Source of the DNA: Macrolepiota albuminosa
Lineage: Eukaryota > Basidiomycota > Agaricomycetes > Agaricales > Agaricaceae
NCBI GenBank assembly: GCA_027475525.1
Contig: JAMWFC010000108.1
Coordinates: 1,811-65,810, forward strand
DNA length: 64,000 nt
Direction: 5' to 3'
In this document: positions 21,458 through 31,364 of the stretch, one piece after another
How the letters are laid out: the number at the start of each line of letters is the position of its first letter
Numbering within the stretch: position 1 is the first letter of the stretch
Made by a program: the position numbers and the translations under genes
The notes under the pieces: model-generated
What the model was told of the DNA's origin: nothing
Seen by the model: only the letters and a program-made list of their open reading frames with translations
The model's database searches: none

Positions 21458-23077
21458 ATGGAACAACAAGTTCAGCGCATGCCGCCACGCAACCACTTCT
21501 CGGCACCGAAATGGGACGAGTCCAAGCCACGGGAGCTCTCTCAGTATTTCAAGGAATTAGAGTATTTATTCAGGGACTGTAACATTACCGACCACACGCA
21601 GATGAAGGAGTATGCGGCAAGATACGTATCATATGACACGGCAGAGACGTGGACAGGTCTTACCGAGTTTGCCGCCTTTGTTCCTGCCGCCCCGCCAGCT
21701 CCAGCTCAAGGCGCTTCGTATGAGGACTGGAAGACGGCAGTGATCCAGTTGTACCCTGGCGCAGAAGAGGCTACCCGATACACGGTAAACGAGCTCCAGA
21801 AACTAGTTCAGGAATCATTCGACAGTGGCACCTCCTCTCTTGGCGCATTCTCCACGTATTACCGCGAGTTCCAGAAAATCGCTAGGTGGCTTCTGCAGAA
21901 CGGCAAGCTCTACATTAACGAGGAACGTCGCCTGTTCCAACAAGGCATCCCGACTTCGCTTTGGACTCGTATTGCTCGTCGCCTAGAGATAGTTCATCAG
22001 GCTCATCACCCAGACGAGCCCTATAACGTTGCCGACGTCTTTGAAGCCGGTAAATGGGTTCTCAAGGGAACGGACACTGGCGTTGGACTGCAGCGCGCTA
22101 GGACGAGCCCACCACCTGAGCGAACTAACGGTATCATTCCCATCCCGCCTCCTGTTGCCGACTTCGTTAAGAAAGAGGAGCTCAATGCTGCTATTACCGC
22201 CGCTGTCGCTTCTGCTATGACACGTATCGAAACCATGATAACCACCAACCTCACTGCTAACCGACCCGCTAACGTACCCGCGCCTGGCCCTTGCCACTTC
22301 TGTGGGGAAATTGGCCATACTATGACTAGAGGACGCTGCGCTACCCTCGAGAATTACGTTCGCCAAGGTAGAATTCGAAGGGCTATCGACGGCAAGATAG
22401 TTCTTACCACTGGCGCCACCATCCCCAACTACCCAGACAAGAAGTCCTTCCAGGAGCGAGTTGATGAGTGGCATAGGCGCAATCCAGGACAAATCGTTAC
22501 CGGCACGCTATCTGGCAACGCCAACCCCGACCCGGAACAGGCGACCCAACAGCAGATGATTCACGAGGTCCTACATTTCGACAGCGTTGGCGACCGCCCT
22601 ACTTTCTCGCGGGAAGAGCGTATCGCCAAGCTGCAGCAGGAATTAGATTCGCTAAAGAACCAGGTCTTTGATGGGGTTGAAGTTAAGCAGCCTAAACAGC
22701 CTCTTAAAGGATATAAGCCAATGCCTCCCGCTAGCAAGTTACCGACACCTGCTCCTACCGCACCTCCTGCCGCTCCGCCAGCCACTAATCCAGAACCATC
22801 GTTGTCCGCTACCGTTCCTGAACCACCTTTGCCGCCTCTCCATCCCTACTCAGGGATTCCCGACCGTTATCACGCTCCCGCACAACGAAACTTTGCCGCT
22901 CCCAAGAAACGTCCTGAGGGTGGCTACCGACCTACCGCGCCAATCTTCGACATCGAAAAATCAAATCACGTCTTTAACCGCATCATGAAAACCAATGTTA
23001 CCTTATCAGTTGAAGAGCTTTGTAGTATTGCCCCGGACGTCCGCAACCAGGTCAAGACAGCAGTCACTCCTCGATGA
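21458..23077 (+). CDS. gag: Gag polyprotein of element B
   Basis: 539 codons from ATG 21458, the first in-frame Met (MEQQVQRMPPRNHF), to TGA 23075-23077. The N-terminal two thirds have the helical pattern of a retrotransposon capsid. A zinc knuckle CHFCGEIGHTMTRGRC lies around residue 280, with spacing CX2CX4HX6C and not the usual CX2CX4HX4C. A Pro-rich linker precedes the C-terminal segment. Gag forms the particle and packages RNA. The frame is the same as the following protease. In element D the stop sits one codon earlier, and the two copies together suggest an ancestral CGA-CGA pair that decayed differently, so Gag and protease were probably once one uninterrupted frame. Confidence 0.9.
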   Translation: MEQQVQRMPPRNHFSAPKWDESKPRELSQYFKELEYLFRDCNITDHTQMKEYAARYVSYDTAETWTGLTEFAAFVPAAPPAPAQGASYEDWKTAVIQLYPGAEEATRYTVNELQKLVQESFDSGTSSLGAFSTYYREFQKIARWLLQNGKLYINEERRLFQQGIPTSLWTRIARRLEIVHQAHHPDEPYNVADVFEAGKWVLKGTDTGVGLQRARTSPPPERTNGIIPIPPPVADFVKKEELNAAITAAVASAMTRIETMITTNLTANRPANVPAPGPCHFCGEIGHTMTRGRCATLENYVRQGRIRRAIDGKIVLTTGATIPNYPDKKSFQERVDEWHRRNPGQIVTGTLSGNANPDPEQATQQQMIHEVLHFDSVGDRPTFSREERIAKLQQELDSLKNQVFDGVEVKQPKQPLKGYKPMPPASKLPTPAPTAPPAAPPATNPEPSLSATVPEPPLPPLHPYSGIPDRYHAPAQRNFAAPKKRPEGGYRPTAPIFDIEKSNHVFNRIMKTNVTLSVEELCSIAPDVRNQVKTAVTPR

Positions 23078-23847
23078 CCCTTGGCGACAGCCGTTGCCGA
23101 GGTTGATGAACTCGACGATGCGCTTCCTGGTTTCTCTGTTACCATTGACTCTCCCGACACCGATGAACCTCTTGCTGACCCCATCGCTAACGCCACCTCT
23201 GTGGACCCAGTAGAGACCTATCTTAGGTCGGTAGACCATGGAGAGGACCCCGCCATCCTTACCGTCGCTCAAGAATCGCACGCTATCCGCTCGGTAGCGC
23301 TAACCGTAGACAACAAGCACGAAGTAGAGGCAATCGTGGATAGCGGGTCTCAGATTATTTCTATGGCAGCAGAAGTCGCTAACGATCTAGGCCTCATTTA
23401 CGACCCTACGGTTATACTAAAGGGTCTCAGATTATTTCTATGGCAGCAGAAGTCGCTAACGATCTAGGCCTCATTTACGACCCTACGGTTATACTAAACA
23501 TGCAGAGTGCTAACGGCACAGTAGACCGATCTCTAGGACTCGCCAAGAATGTGCCGTGCACCCTTGGCGACATCACGTTCTATCTTCAAATACACATCTT
23601 ACGATCACCGGCATACGACTTACTACTCGGCAGACCCTTCGACGTCTTGGCGCGATCAGTCGTCAAGACAGTTACCGACGAGGAAACGACCCTCACAATT
23701 AGCGACCCAAATTCCGGAATCCGACGAACGGTGCCAACGTTCCCTAGGGGACAACGAAAAGGCGCCCGCGCTAAGCCCCCGGAGTTTACCGACCAACACG
23801 CCAACGAGCCTCCACACCGGTGTTTTCACAGACCATCGAGGAGGTGA
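23078..23847 (+). CDS. Retropepsin region of element B
   Basis: The frame continues from Gag after its TGA and carries an aspartic protease with the catalytic triplet in VDSGSQIIS and the downstream DLLLGRPF box typical of retropepsins. It is artificially interrupted by a 77-bp exact duplication (23345-23498); without the second copy the reading frame is continuous from 23078 to 23847. Pol begins in the -1 frame; the two frames overlap between 23775 and 23847. I see no canonical slippery heptamer there, so a -1 frameshift, an intron or independent initiation are all possible. The protein would cut Gag and Pol. Confidence 0.8.
23345..23498. repeat. 77-bp duplication breaking the protease frame
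   Basis: Exact copies at 23345-23421 and 23422-23498. Removing one copy restores the same open frame that element D has at this place, which is strong evidence that the duplication is not biological. Confidence 0.88.
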
Positions 23848-26800
23848 TTGGCGACGATCACGGAGATGTAGCGCTAACGCTGGAATATGACCATTCAACT
23901 GGTCTTGTAAATATTATATCTACCGCTTGTCTTGACAATGAAGTTTTGCTTTCCTCTACCGTTACCGACGCTGAGCTTTCTCAGAAAAACCCAGATATTA
24001 CCGACTCAGCTCTAGCGTACTTATACCTTACCGCCTCTGAATCGTTTCAAAATATTGCGTCTACCGATACGTATCTCACTACCCTTCCCGGAGCCTCGTC
24101 TCCTGCCGTTCTTGGACTTGCCGCACCCCAGGCTACAGTTCCCCTTTCCACATCTGTGTATAACCAAGCTAACGCTCCCAAAAGGAAAGGGGTACAAGTT
24201 AAAAAGAAATATAAGCCAGTTGCGCTTAAAACAAAGCCCATCGCTACGCACTCTCCCGAGACTTTTAGAATCGAGCGCCAGATCATTGGCGACCCTCTTG
24301 CCGACATGCCGGCCTTATCACCGAATCCGCCACCCTTTCAGCCCACAGGACGTTTTACCGAGGAACGCCAGCAGCAGTTCGCCAAGGAGCACGACACAGG
24401 ATTTTTGACCAAAGATGAGTTAAACGTCCTTACCGATCTTGTCGCTAAGCAAGACAAAGCCTTCGCCTGGGAGGACTCAGAACGCGGCAGCCTCCGCACA
24501 GATTTCTTCCCGCCTGTCGTAATCCCGACCATCCCTCACGTACCGTGGACTGAGCACAACCGACCGTTACCGCCTGGGATCGAAGCCGAGGTCTGCCAAA
24601 TCATTAGGACCAAGATTAAGGCTGGCGTCTACGAACCCTCCAATAGTTCTTACCGCTCCCGCTGGTTCTGTGTCCTCAAAAAGAACGGCAATCTACGCAT
24701 AGTTCACAGTCTTGAGCCGCTGAATAGAGTAACCATACGACACTCTGGCGTACCGCCTTTCCCTGACCACTTTGCCGAGTCCTTTGCCGGGCGCATTTGT
24801 GGCGCCACCCTTGATCTCTACGTTGGCTACGATGAACGCTTAATCCACCCTTCTTCCCGCGACCTCACTACGTTTCAAACTCCGTTTGGCGCACTGCGCC
24901 TAGTCACCTTACCGATGGGCTGGACAAACTCAGTCCCCATATTCCATGACAACATCACTTTCATCCTCCAACCCGAGATACCGCATAACGTCCTTAGCTT
25001 CATCGACGACGTTGGCGTCAAAGGCCCCAAAGACTGGCGACTCGTAAACGGCTTACCGGCGACCCATCCCGACAACTCCAACATTCGCTTAGCGCTATGG
25101 GAGTTCTTCCAGCTGCTCAATCGAGTCCTCCAACGAATGAAGTATAGCGGTGGTACGTTTAGCGGTCACAAACTCCTCCTTTGCGCGCCAAGGTTCAAAA
25201 TACTCGGTCACATCTGCACTCCCGACGGTTGCGTTCCCGACGAGTCTCGCTTAGCACTCCTAGAGCGATGGGGTCCTTGCCGCGACTTATCTGAAGTTCG
25301 CGCCTTTCTCGGTACCGTTGGCGTTCTTAGGATATTCGTCAAAAACTTTGCCCATCGCGCACACGCCCTTAACCGACTCACCCGCGCCAACGAGCCCTTT
25401 GAATTTGGGCCAGACCAGGTTACTGCACAACGAGACTTAGTAAAAGCTCTACAAGACGCCAAACCCCTAGTCCCCATCGATTATACCTCTGCCGACCCTG
25501 TGATCTTGGCGGTGGACACCTCGTACATTGCCGTTGGCTACTTCCTGTGCCAATGCCTTAGCGACAATCGGAAACAGCGACGCTACAACCGCTTTGGGTC
25601 TATCACGCTAAACGACAGAGAGTCTCGCTACAGCCAGCCCAAGCTAGAGCTCTATGGACTCTTCAAAGCCTTCCGGTCACTAAAGATGTATTTGATTGGC
25701 GTGCGCAACCTTATTGTTGAAGTCGACGCTAGGTACATCAAAGGCATGCTGCAGAATCCCGATATCCAGCCATCCGCTAGCATGAACCGGTGGGTAGTCG
25801 CCATCCTCATGTTTCACTTTGAGTTGGTACACGTCAAGAGCTCTTTCCACGGACCAGATGGACTCTCTAGGCGACCACGACAGCCTGGCGACCCGGCAGT
25901 GGACCCACAGGCTGATAGCGATTTCGAGGACTGGATCAACCGACTACATGGTTTCGTGCACCTCATTCAACAGCCAATCCCCCTACTACGACGGCAACAG
26001 CCTACCAGCATCCTTCTACATCCCATTGTCCCTTACCGCCCCGAGACCTTTAGCGCACCCCTCACATTCTACACGGCAAGCATTTTCAGTCAAAATTCGC
26101 CTCCAGTAAAAGTCGTACAGGAACCCCAGTCGCTAAGAGAAGACAGCAGAAACCTGACCTATGATGCCGTTCCCCGATCCGCCAAGGCAAAGGCGGAAGA
26201 CAGTCGCCTGTTAGTAGTCGAGCAATGGATACAAGACCTTAAGCGACCCCCAGACCTTACCGACGAACAATACGCTACTTTTATCCGATATGCTACCCAT
26301 TTCTTCTTTACCGACAACAGACTTTGGCGACGAAATCGAGATGGCGCTCACAAGCTGATCATCAAGCCAGAAGGTCGCTTACGAGTCTTGCGCGCTATGC
26401 ATGACGAGCTAGGACATAGAGGTCTGTACGCTACCCGAGCTTCTCTGTTAGAACGATTCTGGTGGCCACACGCTAGTGCCGACATCGCCTGGTACATCAG
26501 GACTTGCCACCTCTGCCAAATCCAACAGACACGCCAAGTGCTCATACCGCCAACCGTTGCAACGCCAGCTCCCCTCTTCAGCAAAATCTACGTCGATACC
26601 ATGCACATGCCCAAATCTGGTTGCTATAAGTACATCATTCAAGGTCGTTGTTCGCTAATCCACTGGCCTGAGTTTCGCATGCTTCAAAGAGAAAATACCG
26701 AGGCAGTCGCCAAGTGGCTATTTGAAGACGTCATCTGCCGGTGGGGAGCGCTAAGAGAAATCGTCACAGATAACGGTGCGCCCATTATCAAAGCGCTAAC

Positions 26801-27569
26801 ATACCTCGCCAAGAAATACAACATTCACCACATTCGAGTATCTGGCTACAACAAGCGCGCCAATGGCCTGGTAGAGAGACCCCACTTTGACGTTCGGCAA
26901 GCACTCTTCAAGGCAGTCGATGGCAACGAGTCTCGTTGGAGCGAAGCGACCTATTCAGTGTTCTGGTCGGAAAGAGTTACTATTCGTAAGCGCATGGGTT
27001 GTTCTCCCTATTACGCGGCTACTGGCACCCATCCGTTACTCCCTGCCGACATTATAGAAGCGACCTATCTTCAGCCAGCACCCAACAGCATCTTAGCGAC
27101 TACCGACCTTATCGCCAGACGAGCTATTGATCTCCAGCGAAGGAAAGAAGATTTAGAGCGACTCCACGAGGTAGTCTTTAGCGCACGTCGCCAAGCAGCA
27201 TTACGATTCGAGACCGAGCATAGCGCTACCATCAAAGATTACAACTTCCCGAGGGGCGCGCTAGTGCTTATGCGCAACTCCAAAATCGAAACTTCATACA
27301 ACAAGAAAATGCGCCCTCGCTATCTAGGACCTTTGGTAGTTATCTCTCGTAACCGTGGTGGCGCTTACGTGCTCTGTGAATTAGATGGTTCAGTACTGCA
27401 TCGACCGGTTGCCGCTTTTCCCCTATTGCCATACCTCGCCAGAGAACACATTGACTTGCCGCTTGAAGCGCTAGATATCGACACCGCCAAGCTTAGGGAA
27501 CTTGAAGAAACAGAATTACTGGACGATGATGACTTACCGACTCTAGTTGAAGAAGAAGAACCAGATTAG
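23820..27569 (+). CDS. pol: Pol polyprotein of element B (RT, RNase H, integrase)
   Basis: Open for 1249 codons. After an N-terminal linker comes a gypsy-type reverse transcriptase with the catalytic box FIDD at about residue 394 (24999-25010), in place of the commoner YLDD. RNase H follows, with acidic residues in AVDTS, LELYGLF and VEVDARY. The integrase has an HDELGH plus CHLC zinc region. Its catalytic acids are at about residues 926, 984 and 1019, giving an exact D-D35-E spacing. The C-terminus has a GPLVVI stretch but no chromodomain. It copies the RNA and inserts the DNA. The start given is the beginning of the open frame (GTG) and the real junction with the protease is unknown. This copy looks capable of function. 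Confidence 0.92.
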   Translation: MFSQTIEEVIGDDHGDVALTLEYDHSTGLVNIISTACLDNEVLLSSTVTDAELSQKNPDITDSALAYLYLTASESFQNIASTDTYLTTLPGASSPAVLGLAAPQATVPLSTSVYNQANAPKRKGVQVKKKYKPVALKTKPIATHSPETFRIERQIIGDPLADMPALSPNPPPFQPTGRFTEERQQQFAKEHDTGFLTKDELNVLTDLVAKQDKAFAWEDSERGSLRTDFFPPVVIPTIPHVPWTEHNRPLPPGIEAEVCQIIRTKIKAGVYEPSNSSYRSRWFCVLKKNGNLRIVHSLEPLNRVTIRHSGVPPFPDHFAESFAGRICGATLDLYVGYDERLIHPSSRDLTTFQTPFGALRLVTLPMGWTNSVPIFHDNITFILQPEIPHNVLSFIDDVGVKGPKDWRLVNGLPATHPDNSNIRLALWEFFQLLNRVLQRMKYSGGTFSGHKLLLCAPRFKILGHICTPDGCVPDESRLALLERWGPCRDLSEVRAFLGTVGVLRIFVKNFAHRAHALNRLTRANEPFEFGPDQVTAQRDLVKALQDAKPLVPIDYTSADPVILAVDTSYIAVGYFLCQCLSDNRKQRRYNRFGSITLNDRESRYSQPKLELYGLFKAFRSLKMYLIGVRNLIVEVDARYIKGMLQNPDIQPSASMNRWVVAILMFHFELVHVKSSFHGPDGLSRRPRQPGDPAVDPQADSDFEDWINRLHGFVHLIQQPIPLLRRQQPTSILLHPIVPYRPETFSAPLTFYTASIFSQNSPPVKVVQEPQSLREDSRNLTYDAVPRSAKAKAEDSRLLVVEQWIQDLKRPPDLTDEQYATFIRYATHFFFTDNRLWRRNRDGAHKLIIKPEGRLRVLRAMHDELGHRGLYATRASLLERFWWPHASADIAWYIRTCHLCQIQQTRQVLIPPTVATPAPLFSKIYVDTMHMPKSGCYKYIIQGRCSLIHWPEFRMLQRENTEAVAKWLFEDVICRWGALREIVTDNGAPIIKALTYLAKKYNIHHIRVSGYNKRANGLVERPHFDVRQALFKAVDGNESRWSEATYSVFWSERVTIRKRMGCSPYYAATGTHPLLPADIIEATYLQPAPNSILATTDLIARRAIDLQRRKEDLERLHEVVFSARRQAALRFETEHSATIKDYNFPRGALVLMRNSKIETSYNKKMRPRYLGPLVVISRNRGGAYVLCELDGSVLHRPVAAFPLLPYLAREHIDLPLEALDIDTAKLRELEETELLDDDDLPTLVEEEEPD

Positions 27570-28002
27570 AAAAGACTATATATTGATAAGCTCTTTCTTT
27601 CTATTACTTACCTTACTTATCTTTCTTGCCGATACTTACTGTACTATATTCCACAGACAATTCCTTACGTAGTTAAGCCGCAGCGCTAGCGTTTCGCCAA
27701 CGCTTAGCGCCCTGCGCAACTCTTGCCAAGGGTTTTTCGCTATGATGATTTACTGAGTGTTTCCCTTTTTCTTCAAAATTTGTCTAAGTCCCTCACCTAC
27801 TACTCCTCCTACTAAAACCTACCTTACAAGGCTTGCCGCTTACTTTCTTTTAACTTTATTTGCTTCGCTCTTTGTGGTTGCGCTAACTCAGACTACTAGG
27901 CTTACCCGTCCACTCTGCAAGGAGGCGGCAAAAACAGATATATATATCGATCACGGCAACAAGAAAATATAGACAAAGCGGCCTATCTACGCTAAGGTCC
28001 GC
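27570..28002. other. Element B spacer after pol
   Basis: Spacer between the convergent ends of pol and the antisense gene. No gene or clear hairpin is seen. Confidence 0.6.
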
Positions 28003-31000
28003 TCAATCACTGTCATCATCCATCGGCAAGGAATCGTCCGACACAGGCAGAGAGGAGTCGCAAAGGGGGAGGAGGTCGCCCGGCAAGATGTTATTGGCGG
28101 TTTGCCAATCCATAGCGGCTTGGCAATCGGCCTGGTAGTCGCGAAGAACGCGGAGGCTGCGGCCCAGGTTGGAGTAGCGCAGTTGTAGCACTATAAGCTG
28201 CCCCCGGACTCGTTCCCGTTCTCGCTCCATTACCGCCTCCATTGTTGCCGCCCTCCTCGAGAACCTCTCCAACATGTCCCGCGGGTTGAGCGCCACCACC
28301 GGGTATACGAGGTCTTGCCCCAGCCAGTTGAAAGCGTCGCCAGTGACCGTTGGCTGCGGCTGGGGGGTCCACGCGGGATTGACCCTGGCAATCACGGGGC
28401 GCCTAGCCTCCAGCCCGGCAACGTCCTCGGGGTCTGAAACCTCCCAAGGGGCAGCGTTGCCGTAGGGAGGCAGCCACCGCCACTCAGGCTCTTCCCGGGT
28501 AACTCCTGCCCCCTCCTCTCCTTCCACTACCTCCCTTACCAATGCCTCTTCTTCGCCCCCTTCCCGCTGAGTCGCCAACGTTTCGTCGGCCGCCAGATCC
28601 TCATCGCCTCCCGCTACCACTACCGCCTCTTCTGCACCCATGTCGTCCTCCCCGTCCGCGTCCTTGTCACCAGCTGTGGCCTCAGGCTCTTCCCTTGGTG
28701 GCAGATCCATTACCGCGTCATCCTCGTCGGGAAGCGGCAGAGAAGCCACTCGCAGGTGGATGGGGGAGAGCAATTTGCTAGGCCCGGCTTCGGTATCCCT
28801 TGGCGGGAGGCGGCTAGCGGCAAGCGCCTTTTCGAGATCCTCCATCTCAACGTCCTCGGGGGTGGGGGGAGGAGATTCCACTACCTGTGTGCGCTTAGCC
28901 TTGCCCTTCCCCTTTGCAGGTGAAGGGACTTGTCGTTTTGAAGGGACCACAGTCCCTTGGCGCTCCCCGGCGCCACGAGTGCCGACCGTTTCGTTATCGT
29001 CCCCTTGACGCGTCGGCAGCGCCAGGGAACTCTTGCTGATTGAAGCCGCGTCGCCAGCGGCCTGCCTCTTCTTCTCCCCCTCCACGAACTCCCGAGCCCT
29101 CTTGACAAGAACGGCACGCTTGAAGGTGCGCTCCACTACCGCGCTCGCGACTCTTAGCGCCGTCCAGAGTGCAAGCCCTCTTCAGCGTCCCGCACTGGTA
29201 GCAAGGCTGGCCACCAGTGGGGTACCAACACCCCTCTGGGTCGTTGTCGGCCCAGCACTTGTCACACTATAAGAATGTTAGCATGAGCGTTAAGGAAAGT
29301 CAAACTACTTACCGCTCCTTGGGAGTCCTTGAACTCCCGTCTTGCCGCTGGGCTTGCCGTCTTCTTATCCTTCATCTCCGGCAAGACCACTCCCGCTTCC
29401 ATTCCCTCATCCAAAACCGCCTCTTTGCGTCGCGCCACCAGCAAGCCCTTCAGCTCTGCGTCGCTAAATGAGGTTTGCGTTGGCGCCTGCCAACTAGGCG
29501 GTTAGCAGAGAAAGTACCTTGGCGCGATAAACTCACCGTGTAACGAGGGGCGGCAGCCTTACGAGACTGAGAGTGGGATAAGCAGAAGTCGCCAGCGGTA
29601 AGAACCCTCAAACTTACCTTCTTTTTCAAAGTCTTGCCAGGCTTGACCGGAGAGCCCGATTTGCTTGCCGGCAGTGCTGGGCTCTGGGCACTACCGGCGC
29701 GGGAATCCTTCACATCAGACATCTGCCTCCTGGCAACTGGCGACTTCTCGCTAGCAACCAGGGACTCGCCAACGACCTCTCGCTCCTCCAACGCCTTGGT
29801 CCTCTCCTTGGCGTCACGGGAGGCCTCTTCCAGCACACTCTCGCGAATTGCCGCCATCTCTGCATCGACCTGCAGGTTGGCGAGAGGCGCCAACACCTCT
29901 TGCTTGCTGTGAGGAGATAGATCAGACCACAGCTAAGTTAGAAAGTACAGTTAGAGATACTCACTCAGGCGCTGGCGCGCTTACCGTCATTGGCAAGGTG
30001 TCAGGTTCCGCTGAATCGGGGGCTTTCCGGGAAAGCGACGCCCTTACGATGCGGACTTGATCTACGGATACTCGGGGGTCTGGAACTCCGGGGCTAGGAC
30101 TCCGGGGTTCAAGACGAGGACAGGGTAATCCCGGGAAAGGGGACTAGAGTCCGGGGGTTTTGGATGAAAGTGGCTGGGAGTTAGAGGGGGTCGAGTCGTG
30201 AACCGGAGGTTCTAAGACGAGACCAAGTTAGTAACTTAAGAGTCGCGAAGTGCGTACCAAACTTATAGCACGCGAATACCAAGGCGTGCCAGTCGAAGCG
30301 TACCAAACGAGGCGTACCAGTCAAACAAGAGGGCACGCAATAACCAATGTAATATCAAGACTACCGAATACAACAAGGGACTACGCTATAAGTACTACGG
30401 GATCGGGTCTCGGGGTTCCGGGATGTCTGGGATGGGTTCCGGGGGTTATTGAGTAGCGGCAGGGGCTGTATACCGGGATCGCGCGTGTGGGGCGCGCGAT
30501 CAATTGGCGCGGATGGAGCCGTGATGCGTGATGCGTGATGGCCGGCACGAGTCGCGTGATCTGATCGTTGATCGGGGCTGGTGATGGCTGATGGCGGTCC
30601 TTGATGCGCGTGATGGCGGTGTCGGCGGTCGTGATGGCGGGGCGTGTCCTGGGGGTCGGAGGGAGGGTCCCGGAGGGTGTTCCGGGGGTGTCCCGGGGTG
30701 GGCCCGGAGGGGAGGGGTCGTGACACTGGGGGTCGGAGGGAGGGTCCCGGAGGGTGTTCCGGGGGTGTCCCGGGGTGGGCCCGGAGGGGAGGGGTCGTGA
30801 CACAAGGCGCCAGAGAGGATGTCCTCCAGTTCGTCCTCAATGGTTGGAACGGGAGGAGGCGCCTAGGGACCAATCAGTTGGCGACACGGCAAAGACTTGA
30901 AAGCACTTACAAAACGAGAAAATGGAGCTAACCACTCTGCGCCACGATTATCCACATAGCGGGCCCGGCACCACTCCCGCACCTCAATCTCACGATCCCA

Positions 31001-31195
31001 CCCAACGCCAAGTACTCGCACCTCATACCACCGCTCCAATAATTTCATCACGCCAACGATCAGATTTGCAGGCGCTTCCGCGCCAACACCCTCGATCCGC
31101 CGGATAAAGCGGTTCGCCTTGTCAATGTAGGCGGAGGCAGCGTCTTGAGCCTCGCGGGACGGGACTGGAGGCGGAGTTGGAATTCGGAAAGACAT
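28003..31195 (-). CDS. Antisense Zn2Cys6-like accessory gene of element B
   Basis: A spliced gene on the strand opposite pol, starting at ATG 31195 (MSFRIPTPPPVPSREA), 170 bp inside the 3' LTR, and ending at 28003. Exons by eye: 31195 to about 30915; a short exon near 30862-30803, now split by the family I LTR at 29999-30802 (its remainder ends near 29985); 29907 to about 29620 (Glu/Lys-rich coil); a small exon near 29570; about 29467-29310; and a last exon from 29266. The last exon opens with six cysteines, CX2CX8CX8CX2CX6C (29266-29171), and its intron ends directly before the first. Then come basic KGKGKAKR, a long acidic stretch and a C-terminal coil (MERERERVRGQ). One frame change lies near 29140. 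This resembles a Gal4-type zinc cluster regulator, but the function is inference. Confidence 0.68.
29171..29266 (-). other. Zn2Cys6-like cysteine cluster (element B)
   Basis: Six cysteines spaced CX2CX8CX8CX2CX6C, starting immediately after a TATAG intron acceptor. The last half (CX2CX6C) is identical in spacing to the fungal binuclear zinc cluster. The same intron position occurs in the family I antisense gene. Confidence 0.7.
29999..30802 (-). mobile_element. Family I solo LTR inside the antisense gene of B
   Basis: Plus-strand reading TGTCAGGTTCC to GTCGTGACA, flanked on both sides by CAAGG (29994-29998 and 30803-30807). The LTR is on the minus strand and splits an exon of the accessory gene. 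It contains a 77-bp exact duplication from 30649. Its promoter and predicted start sequence are conserved near 30350. Confidence 0.92.
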
Positions 31196-31351
31196 ATTTT
31201 TTTAATAGAGCGCCAGGTAAAGATGTGGAGGAGAGACGAAGTCCAAACTCATGCGCCAGGACTATAAACCAAATCTCAAGAACGCACGGGCCACTTGTCA
31301 CAAAAACGGTAACGGTAGCCTTATTTGGTGACTGAGGACAGTCAATTTTTC

Positions 31352-31364
31352 AGTTGGGGGGAGA
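31352..31364 (+). promoter_or_regulatory. Polypurine tract of element B
   Basis: A G-rich purine run ending GGGGGGAGA abuts the 3' LTR and is the expected primer for plus-strand synthesis. Confidence 0.75.

Noticed and set aside
23775..23847. Canonical slippery heptamer for the protease-to-pol step in element B
   Set aside because: No X XXY YYZ sequence is in the correct phase in the overlap, so no site was annotated.
30361..30873. Long open frames on both strands inside the family I solo LTR
   Set aside because: GC-rich LTR sequence is free of stops by composition. The translations are Pro/Arg/Ser-rich with no domain, and the target duplication defines the segment as an LTR.
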